Of a stretch of DNA of 64,000 nucleotides, positions 19,979 to 28,204 are shown piece after piece. This DNA is from Prostheceraeus crozeri. Its lineage: Eukaryota; Platyhelminthes; Polycladida; Euryleptidae. A program made the position numbers and the translations under genes. The notes beneath the pieces are model-generated. The model was not told where the DNA came from, did no database searches, and saw nothing but the letters and a program-made list of their open reading frames with translations. The stretch is taken from NCBI GenBank assembly GCA_907163375.1, contig CAJQUW010003148.1:558001-622000 (forward strand), in the 5' to 3' direction. Each line of letters starts with the position of its first letter. Position 1 is the first letter of the stretch.

Positions 19979-21181
19979 ATGAATTCTACAAATTCCGAAA
20001 ATTTAATTAAATTAAAAATTGCTAATTTAAATTTATTGAATTATCTATTAAACAAAAATAAAAACTCAAACTGTCAGCATATTGGAGGTGACATACAAAA
20101 AACATTAGAAAACTTTCCTGGATTTATTTGGAGTAAATATTCGAAAGAAAAACATCTTCCCGGTCATTCATATACTGGTCCAGGAACTCGATTAGATATA
20201 AGACTAGATGAGAATAATAATCCGAAACCAGGTGAAGAACCAATAAATAGAGTAGATGCCGCAGCTTACAGGCATGATTTAGCTTATCGAAATCATGATC
20301 TAAGTTCTCGACATGCAGCTGATAAGAAGATGATTCAAGAATTAGATAGTATTCAAAATCCTACATTTAGAGAAAAAATTGAAAGAATGTTTGTTAAGAA
20401 AGCTTTACAAGCTAAAATATTATTCGGTCAGGGTTTAAATGAAACGACAGCAAAGCTGTCTGAGAGCAACGCTCGAACCTACGCGTCTGAAATTCATAGG
20501 GAATACAGAAGGCCTAAATATTTATTGAAAGTAAAAGTATTTAATAAAGATGATGTTTGGAGTGCTGATCTTATTCATATGCCGAATGAAAAAGATTATA
20601 AATACGCATTGACCGTTATAGATTTATATACACGATACGCTTGGGTAAAGCCTTTAAAAAATAAAAGTAGTCTATCAGTTAAATATGCGTTTGAAGAAAT
20701 CTTTAAAGAAAGTAAGAGAAAGCCAAAAAAATTGTTTGTTGATAAAGGGTCGGAATTTTATAACCGAAACGTTCAGCCACTATTTGAAACAGACGAAAGT
20801 CATCGCCAAGGCTCAGTTTATTCAACTGAAAATGCAGGGAAGGCCGTAGTGATAGAAAGATTCAATCGGACGTTAAAAAATAAATTATTCAAGAAATTTA
20901 CTGAGCAAAGAAATCAGAAATGGTTGAAGATATTACCAGGAATTGTAGAAGAGTACAATAATAAAGTTCATTCTGGTATTGAAGAAACCCCAAAGAATGC
21001 TTCTGACGACCCTGATTTAATACGAAAGAAAATATTCGAGAATAATTATTCGAACGAAAATAATAATTTGAATGAGAGTAATCCGAATTTGCAGAAACTT
21101 AAGCCGAAATTTAAAATTGGAGATAGAGTTAGAATATTTAAGTATAAGAATAAATTTGAAAAAGGCTTCGTCGGTTACTGA
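19979..21181 (+). CDS. INT: phospholipase A2 - integrase fusion of the Polinton
   Basis: One open frame of about 400 residues from the ATG at 19979 (context CCTTTAAAATG). The first 140 residues hold a parvovirus-type phospholipase A2 domain: LPGHSYTGPGTRLD (Ca loop), then DAAAYRHDLAY (catalytic His-Asp) and ADKKMIQELD. From about residue 175 it is a retroviral-type integrase: VWSADLIHM (first Asp), LTVIDLYTRYAWVKPLK, LFVDKGSEFYN (second Asp), VIERFNRTLKNKLF (Glu), then VHSGIEETPKNA and a chromo/SH3-like end (KFKIGDRVRIFKY). Known: both domains occur in Polinton-like viruses, the lipase for endosome escape and the integrase for insertion, but usually as separate proteins. The joint (about 20446-20480) is made of hairpin modules. 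The coding sequence of the last domain seems to have decayed slightly. Confidence 0.88.
   Translation: MNSTNSENLIKLKIANLNLLNYLLNKNKNSNCQHIGGDIQKTLENFPGFIWSKYSKEKHLPGHSYTGPGTRLDIRLDENNNPKPGEEPINRVDAAAYRHDLAYRNHDLSSRHAADKKMIQELDSIQNPTFREKIERMFVKKALQAKILFGQGLNETTAKLSESNARTYASEIHREYRRPKYLLKVKVFNKDDVWSADLIHMPNEKDYKYALTVIDLYTRYAWVKPLKNKSSLSVKYAFEEIFKESKRKPKKLFVDKGSEFYNRNVQPLFETDESHRQGSVYSTENAGKAVVIERFNRTLKNKLFKKFTEQRNQKWLKILPGIVEEYNNKVHSGIEETPKNASDDPDLIRKKIFENNYSNENNNLNESNPNLQKLKPKFKIGDRVRIFKYKNKFEKGFVGY
20446..20474 (+). repeat. hairpin modules at the lipase-integrase joint
   Basis: GACAGCAAAGCTGTC (20446-20460, stem GACAGC) and GAGCAACGCTC (20464-20474, stem GAGC), followed by GAACCTACG. They are read in frame as the linker between the two domains. 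Confidence 0.85.
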
Positions 21182-21401
21182 ACTAAAGAAATATTTGAAG
21201 TTTGTAAAATAAACCAAACTTATCCGATTACTCATGAAATCAAAGATTTAGATAATGAAGATATCAGAGGCCGTTTTTATCAAAATGAATTACAACGAAA
21301 TGAGCTTTAGCTTTTTAATTATCGTTATTATTATTATTATTGGAACTAACGTTTCGGAAATGAAATTTCCTTGTTAGGCGTACCGCGTAGCGCGTAGCGC
21401 G

Positions 21402-21430
21402 CAGCCATAGAACCTACGGTTCGTTCAATT
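21402..21430 (-). repeat. hairpin module GAACC-TAC-GGTTC, copy B
   Basis: GAACCTACGGTTC at 21410-21422 with the same GTTCAATT flank as copy A. It forms the 3' end of the protease gene. Preceded (21386-21401) by a run of GCGTAGC words. Confidence 0.8.
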
Positions 21431-21905
21431 CTAACATTATATCAAGAAATGGCACTCCTTCCTGTAATTTAAATAAAACATAAAGACATAATTGACCACA
21501 ATAAGTAGTTCCCGGTTTTTGAATTTGAAATGTATTATAAATTCCATTGCCAAGTAATTTTTTGACTTCGTTTGTAGGTGGAAGTCCATAAGAGTCGAAC
21601 CAATAGTTCTCAGCCTCTGGGCGGTCGAAATAGTAATTATCTCGATTTTTATTAAAGATACCTGCAGACCAATGTACTCCTTTTTGGTCTGAAGTGTGAA
21701 GATTCGTTATGAAATTTATAGTTATTGATGGAACTTTGTTCCGGGAACTGAAGGTTCCTGTTGGCTTATTTTTTAAGAATTGTAATTCGGCTCTCATTAG
21801 AACATGAAAATTCTTTATTCCCAATTGATTTGCGATTTTCTTTAAATCGAAATTCGTCGTGGTTTGCGTTCCATATAATTTAAAAAACTCATTTATGTTG
21901 CTCAT
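21414..21905 (-). CDS. PRO: Polinton adenovirus-type cysteine protease
   Basis: About 163 residues from the ATG at 21905 (MSNINEFF), preferred over an upstream ATG because of the A-rich context. Catalytic residues are visible: His in KGVHWSAGIF, Asp/Asn-type residue in YWFDSYGLPP, Gln-Cys in YCGQLCLYVLF. Known: this Ulp1/adenain-like enzyme processes capsid proteins during maturation. The part TGTFSSRNKVPS is coded by a 29-bp double hairpin (21730-21758) and lies between strands where an insertion is tolerable. Last gene of the core, facing the integrase. Confidence 0.9.
   Translation of the reverse strand: MSNINEFFKLYGTQTTTNFDLKKIANQLGIKNFHVLMRAELQFLKNKPTGTFSSRNKVPSITINFITNLHTSDQKGVHWSAGIFNKNRDNYYFDRPEAENYWFDSYGLPPTNEVKKLLGNGIYNTFQIQKPGTTYCGQLCLYVLFKLQEGVPFLDIMLELNEP
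21730..21758 (-). repeat. double hairpin inside the protease gene
   Basis: GGAAC-TTT-GTTCC and GGAACTGAAGGTTCC adjoin each other; both are near-perfect stems. In frame within the protease. Same architecture as the 28-bp modules but a different sequence. Confidence 0.8.
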
Positions 21906-21950
21906 TTTATAATTAAAAAAATTTCTTATAGGGATCCCTAGAAGACAGAA

Positions 21951-22070
21951 GGGAGGAGGTATTGATTTCAAACTGTTCTCTAATGATGTCTTTCCTTACT
22001 ACTTAGTCAGAAGGGGGGGTATTGATTTAAAACTGTTCTCTAATGATGACTTTCCTTACTACTTATTCGA
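21951..22070. repeat. 60-bp tandem duplication
   Basis: Two copies (21951-22010, 22011-22070) sharing ATTGATTT, ACTGTTCTCTAATGATG and CTTTCCTTACTACTTA with a few differences, next to the protease start. Confidence 0.8.
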
Positions 22071-22836
22071 TTTTGAAATGATTTAATTTAATCTAAATTA
22101 AAACGTTACATTGTTACATTTTATTTTCATGAACTCTCATTAAGGGATATTGTTTGTTTTATCTGTATTAAGACAATGGCAACATCTGTTACCACATTTC
22201 TCAAACCGCATGATTGTTTTAGGGGATCATACGGGTTGTGCATTCATAACATGGCGTTAATAGCATAAAAGCAATCTATTAATTCATTCTCTGCTTTGAG
22301 GGAATATTCTGTTGTTATAGCAATCATTCAATACAATATTGCAGTATCGATAGTCGAGACCAATTGTCGAGCCAAAACCGCAACTTTTCTGGTTTTGGTT
22401 TCCGATCTGGCTCGCGTTATGGCCGATGAAATGATTTACAATGCGGTGCAATTTCCTCATTTTCATTCAAGTACATACGCGTCATGTCATACCCATATGT
22501 TGTCAAGCAAACTTCATTGACCTACAATGCCGCTTTGCTTAGATCACCATTCATAAATTTCACTTACTATTTAAACACACACACAATTCATAAAACGTGA
22601 CGCATTACAATCTTAGTTTAAATTTTATCATCACAATGGTTGGATCTACTGAAAGATCTGTTCGATTGGAGACAAAGCGGAGAAGAATTCAGAAGTTAAC
22701 AAGGGAAATCATACATCTGCAAGCACAAAGTAAAATATTCTTACACTTGGATATGAGAAGAATTTTTGAATACATCGGAGACCCGCACATCAATTATAGG
22801 ACATGATTTAAGAGGGAGAAAAAATTGTAATTCTCA
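22071..22836. other. non-coding stretch between protease and right inner TIR
   Basis: 766 bp of lower AT content than the gene core. Short open frames exist, but none has a recognisable domain or the shared start context. Nothing else is seen. Confidence 0.45.
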
Positions 22837-23357
22837 AATTTGAAATTCTCAACTTTTATGATTTTCGGTGTCCTGGAACGGTCATGATTTTAAGGGTGAA
22901 ATGTCATAATCACAAATTTGAGATTCTTAACTTTTATGAATTTTCGGTGTCCTTGAACGGTCATGATTTAAGCAATGAAAAATGTCATAATCACAAATTT
23001 GAGATTCTTAACTTTTATGATTTTTTCGGTGTCCTGGAACGGTCATGATTTTGGGAGCAAAATGTCATAATCACAAATTTGAGATTTTGAAAAATTTGAA
23101 AATTGGGTATTTTTAAAAACGTCATAAATTCATGAATTTAGGTCTTCATAACCTGAGAAATTGACCAAAATTCATGAATTTAGTCGTTTTTAAAAATGCA
23201 ATTTTTTGAAAAAATGGTACTTTTTGAATGGACTAAATTCATGCATTTAGGTCTTAAAAACCTGAAAACGGGTTCAAATTCATGAATTTATGTCGTTTTT
23301 AAAGATACTATTTTTTTGAATTTTATGGTGTCCTGGAACGGTCTTTTGCCCATTACT
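22837..23357 (-). repeat. Polinton right TIR, inner part
   Basis: Inverted copy of 6108-6544, nearly identical by eye (for example GTCATAATCACAAATTTGAG and GGTGTCCTGGAACGGTC recur). It breaks at CCCATTACTCAGCTC, where the palindromic block begins. The word CCCATTACT-AGCT continues on the far side of that block. Confidence 0.9.
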
Positions 23358-26182
23358 CAGCTCAATCGGAGAGAAAAAGTGCTAAACCCCCCCCCTCGGC
23401 AGCGATCTTCCAACTTTGGTGGTAGAGATCGTAGAAAGTCGTATAATAGCTCATTTGAAAGCTGGGAGTAAGACAAATTCAGTGGAAAACATGGCCTGTT
23501 CCTATCTGCCTTCGTTTAGAGGTGAGACGTTATTGAAAATTTGGGGCATTGGCGAAAAAACGAGAGTTAGAATTTTTACGAAAATCACTCTAGCGGGTGA
23601 ACCCAGCCTCGGACTGGAAAACAGAGACCAGATTTGGAATCAGCATCAAATTCTGCATCGGCATGGTAAATTTGAAAGCCATCGGAGAGAAAAACTTTTT
23701 CAGCACTTTTCCGAAAAACGAGTTCGAATTTTACTATGGCTGTGGGCTGTAGAGCCAAAACGGAGCATCGGATGGGAAAACGGAGGGCAAATTCGGATTC
23801 AGCGTCAAATTCTACATTGAATTGGTGAATTTCCAGCTCAATCGGAGCACTAGAACCGGAGATAGACGGGTTTAAAGTTTTTGGATGATGGGTATTGCGT
23901 CATCAGCTGATCGCCACAAACTTTATAAGCAAGGAACCGACAGAAACTTTTCATTTAGAGGAGAGCGATAGTCAAAGGAAGGTCGTCTCTCTGAGCTCCG
24001 ATGATAGCTTCGGACATTCCAAATTCCGGGTTTCTGTAAGAAACCGACTTAGAAAATTTCATTGCTGAAGTCAGCTAAGGCGTCAGACTTAGAGGTTCGC
24101 CATGAGATGGCCTTCGTCTCCAGGCCATAGAAGACTCCAAAATTTTAAAGGCTGGTAACTTTGCTTCTACAAGTCCGTTTGACTTGATTCAAAAAAGGTT
24201 CGGTCGCTATTGACCTGCCCTAAGTTATAGACTACTTATAAAATTTCATAAGAAGTGCTAAAAAGTTGAAAAATTTAAATTCACTAGCTTTGGAGGTTTT
24301 CTGGGGTTTTCGACCCTGCTGAAGTCAATGAAAGGATTTTTAATAAGAATTTTAAGTTTACCGTGACACACGGTAAAGTATTTGATTAAAAGTAAAGTTT
24401 GATCATTGAAGTTTTATTCGTAAGTCTAGTCAGAAAGTGTATCATGGTTTGCAAAGTTAGTGTAGTCAACTAGTTTTACTGTGACACACGTTTGAGAAAA
24501 GTAAAGTTTGATCATGACGTTTATTCGTGAGTGTCGTCAGAAAGTGTATCATGGTTTGTAAAAGCAAAGTTAGTGTAGTCAAATAATATTACCGCGACAC
24601 CCGTTTCAGAAAGTTAAGTTTGATCATGACGTTTTATGAAACACAAGCGTCATAAAATGTAAGCGTCAGTGTAGTCAAATAGTTTTTACCGCGACGCACG
24701 TTTGTGAAAATAAAGTTTGATCATTGACGTTGTATGACTGACCGAACTCATCACAGCACTAGAAAGTTTTATCGAAAAGGTTTTACTGCACAGTGTAGAT
24801 TGTCTTGTAACTTACTTTCACAGCACTAGAAAAATATATCGACAGGGTTTTACTGCACAGTGTAGATTGTCTTGTAACTTACTTTCACAGCACTAGAAAG
24901 TTTTATCGAAAAGGTTTTACTGCACAGTGTAGATTGTCTTGTAACTTGCTTTCACAGTGTTAGAAAGTTTTATTGGAGACAGTTGGCAAATGTTCCCTTA
25001 TTAGAAAATTCAAACTTCATGACTGTTAGATTAGCTTCATCAGGTTTACTAAAAGCAGTTTTCTACTGCAGTGAGACTGAGAGTTGAGAATGTTATATGA
25101 AAACAATGTTCACCACAGCGCTAGAAAGTTTTACTGCACTGTGTAGATTGTTTCACACAAGGTCTTATAGTAAGCGTTGAATGTTTTATAAAACCAGACG
25201 TTGTCACAAACGTTGAGTGTGTGAGAGCTAGTTCCATGACGTTGAATCGCATGGGTCGTAAAAGTTCATAATCCAAAGGTAGGCTCCTCTACGGTTGGAT
25301 TTAGGGTTTTATATCACATGCGTTAACCATTCGTGTAGAATACGTGAAGCACATGTTCGCATAAAAGTCTAAACGCAAATGTTGAAATAAGTTTTGTAAG
25401 AAGTCTTTGACAGGTTGTTGTGAAACTTAGCGAACGTTGAAAAAAGTTTTATAAAATGTTTCTGCAGTCACACTCGTTAGCGTGCCAGCTTTACTAAATG
25501 TGTTGTTTGCCTTTATCAAATTGAATGCGTGTGTAGACAGTTTTGTAAACAAAGACAGATAGTGTTTTTGCACTCTGCATCGACAGCATACAAGTATACA
25601 CATAGCAACCTGTAACGTTGTTAGTCGAATGCATATGAGTTAGGAAACACTCAAAGCATGTGTGAGATAAAAATCAACCTGCTAGATGAAGTGAAACACA
25701 AAAGTGTCACAACTAGCTTACGGGAAATAAAGGAGAACTGTGATAACGTTTACACTCATCATAGACAGATGAACATATAGTCTAACTTTCTGACATTCAA
25801 ATAAAATTCGTGAACATGAACCGTGGTGTAAGAAACTTTATGACAACAACTTTATGTTGGCAAAACTTTCATAGATTGCAGTCGTGTTTAAAGCTGATAT
25901 AAAGACCTGTAGAAACGCATAAGGCTTAGTTCAACGACTCGACCACTGAACTCACAAAATGAACACGTCTGTGTAGAAAACTCATCAGTAGGAAACAGCA
26001 AAGCATGTCATTGAATGATCAAGTCTGTGTCAGTGGAATTATTTCATGAGTATGAAACAGCGAACATTAGGACTGACCATGAGCATGAAAGGTTAGAATC
26101 AAAGTTTGCTTTTCATGTACATAACAAATGAAACTGTGTCTCATTTCTAAACGAATCGACCATTGATAATAGAATATAATGA
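23358..26182 (+). repeat. left arm of the palindrome
   Basis: From outside inward: Polinton-TIR-like units (to about 23850), a unique 500-bp part, 3-4 copies of a repeat of about 110 bp (24360-24725, with AAGTTTGATCAT and GACGTT words), three copies of a 67-bp repeat (24754-24954), then 1.2 kb mirrored on the right. A long open frame at its outer edge (23416-23820) is inverted at 31053-31457. It is conserved between arms simply because the arms are nearly identical, and it carries no known domain. Confidence 0.85.
24754..24954 (+). repeat. 67-bp tandem repeat, three copies
   Basis: CAGCACTAGAAAG ... TTTTACTGCACAGTGTAGAT ... CTTGTAACTTACTTTCA repeats with a 67-bp step (24754, 24821, 24888) and a partial fourth. 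Mirrored in the right arm at about 29416-29626. Confidence 0.9.
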
Positions 26183-27188
26183 TTTAGCTCACATGATTGA
26201 TAAAATTCACATCATCTCAAAACCCTTTAACAGCGCTTGTCTTCAAACATATGCTGAATCCCACATAGCTTGTTTGTTACACTAACAATTCATTTCAATG
26301 TGAGCTAATCTTGCATCACTCATTTCATGTAACACAACTTTTCACTTTAATTATTCCCACAATGTTACTGCAGTGGTCTCAACACAATCCCTACCATGTA
26401 TTCTAACACTCTAATCACTGTGCAATGACTGTTGTGAATTGTATCGCATTCACGTGCATAACTCAGACTTGTAAATTCCTGTTACTCAGGTGTGAGAAGG
26501 TTATAAGAACCTAAGATGCTTCAGTTGTTCATTTCAATTTACACGAGTAACATTTGATGCCTTCATGTCTAATAACGTATGAGTTACTTCAGAACTCTAG
26601 TTTAATGGAGACTTTGATTATTCATTCTTAGCTCGCTGAAGATGAGTGTTTTAAAACCATCACACTGTGAAGAGAGATTGCAAACTAATGAAGATAGAAA
26701 TTTGGTTTCTGTATACGTTTGACGTGTGAGTGGCCATCCTTTCATCTCTTTCATCAATTTTGAACCCATCCTCTGAGTTCAACGAAATAAAGTTATAACC
26801 ATGTCGCTGTTTGTAAGATAGGTGAAATAGAAATGAAGTCAGATTTACTTCACTGTTTGTAAAGTTAGAAATATAGTTGACGTTTGGAAAGTTTGAAATC
26901 ATGTTAGAATCCTTTCAGTGTTTGCAAAGTTAGATATAATAGGTTTAATAAGTACGTTAGAGAGTTGACTGTACTGAGATCTAAGGATGTGTTGCTCACA
27001 TTAGAATTCATGTGATTGAATGTCATCTTAATGAAGATAGAAATGTGTTTGTGGCTGCATATGGTGTAAGGGTGGCTTTCCTTCATTCCATTTCATCATT
27101 TATCCTTCCCCTCTGCATTCCATATCCGAAGATATGTCGCGGGCTTGGGACCGCTTTAGCTGCATTAGAAGGAAGGTCTTATAAGAAC

Positions 27189-27653
27189 TCATGATGCATT
27201 CACGAGGAAATGTGGTGAAACAGTGTGCATGATGATTTTATGAACTAAAAAACACCCATCACTCACTCCATCACTGAAAGAAAACATGAACGAGTTGAGA
27301 TGACAGCCATTCGTATGCATGTGTAAAACTCTTACTTCATCATCCGATATCACAATGATATCTTCACTTTCCACTTCCTCACTTTCCATGTTATCACTTT
27401 CCGAGTCCTCTCTTTCGACCGTCTCGGCCTCACTCCCTACCGTCTCGGCCTTACTTGCCACCGTCTCGGCCTCTTGTCGTACTCGTCGGCTCATATCTTC
27501 ATGCAGGGGGAAGTAAGAATAATACTTCACAAATTCCACAGTGATATCCTCACCATAGATATCACTGTGGAATTCTTCTCCGCGGTGTATGCTGCGAAAT
27601 GGCATCACACACGCTGTCGGCTTCTCAGACATGACTATGATAGTAAAATGCAC
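27189..27653 (-). CDS. acidic reading frame in the palindrome core, unknown
   Basis: Up to 154 residues (an internal ATG at 27632 is an alternative start). Middle part: three EAETV-type repeats (RQEAETVASKAETVGSEAETV), then a highly acidic Ser/Glu/Asp stretch ending EDIIVISDDEV. That last motif fits the SUMO-interacting pattern of a hydrophobic core next to acids. The N-terminal part is coded across a perfect DNA hairpin. It is the only sizeable biased frame in the core. Whether it is expressed is unknown; an exon-sized host fragment is also possible. Confidence 0.35.
   Translation of the reverse strand: MHFTIIVMSEKPTACVMPFRSIHRGEEFHSDIYGEDITVEFVKYYSYFPLHEDMSRRVRQEAETVASKAETVGSEAETVEREDSESDNMESEEVESEDIIVISDDEVRVLHMHTNGCHLNSFMFSFSDGVSDGCFLVHKIIMHTVSPHFLVNAS
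27532..27574. repeat. perfect 17-bp stem hairpin near the palindrome centre
   Basis: AATTCCACAGTGATATC (27532-27548) pairs exactly with 27558-27574 around a 9-nt loop. It is AT/GC mixed and lies about 120 bp from the geometric centre of the 8.15-kb block. Confidence 0.85.
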
Positions 27654-28204
27654 GAGATTCTGCTTTATATGAGAATGATATAGCCTTTCAAATGTCTGGT
27701 TCGCGCAATCATATTGCTCTAAACTTATGGCTGGAGGAAGAAAAGGGAAGTCATATTTTCATTGACTGCCATCCTCAGCCACTCAACAAACCTAGATGCA
27801 TTTATCGCGTGAATCTCCCTTCCGGCGCGATAGCAATGAGCTGTGTGGGAATCAGCTTTGTGGGAGGTCTGAGATGATGATGCGTTCCTGCATCCTTGCT
27901 CGTGGGACAGCTGCGATAGATCTCTGTTTAATGTGACAGACGGGTGCCAGAGAGAGAGCGCGTACATCTTTGTGTTCTACTCTATCTGCTGAGGGGCTAG
28001 CGCGACAAACAGGCGTCAGAGTGCACTCGTGATTCATTGTGGGCACAGGAGGGAAACATCTGTTTCACTGATAGGTTTTATGATAAACGTTTTGAATGGC
28101 AGCGTGTTGACTATTGCAAGCAATGTTAAATGTCAATCCGTGTGTCATTTTCACATCGTCTGCATTCGCACAGAAAATCACTTGATGCAGGTTTCAATGT
28201 TGAT

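Larger units (their letters stand above)
26183..28204. other. core of the palindromic block
   Basis: 2 kb not shared between the arms. It has two diverged direct repeats with a step of about 338 bp (both begin TAATGAAGATAGAAAT, near 26690 and 27026), an acidic reading frame (27189-27653) and a perfect hairpin at 27532-27574. No transposase, polymerase or integrase domain is seen. Confidence 0.6.

Noticed and set aside
23340-23364. Target site duplication for the palindromic block
   Set aside because: The CAGCTC/GAGCTG match at the junctions is part of the TIR unit itself, so it cannot be told apart from homologous recombination.
24350-24960. Tandem repeats considered as a CRISPR array
   Set aside because: Repeats are head-to-tail with no unique spacers, in animal DNA, and mirrored in the other arm. 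They are satellite-type repeats.
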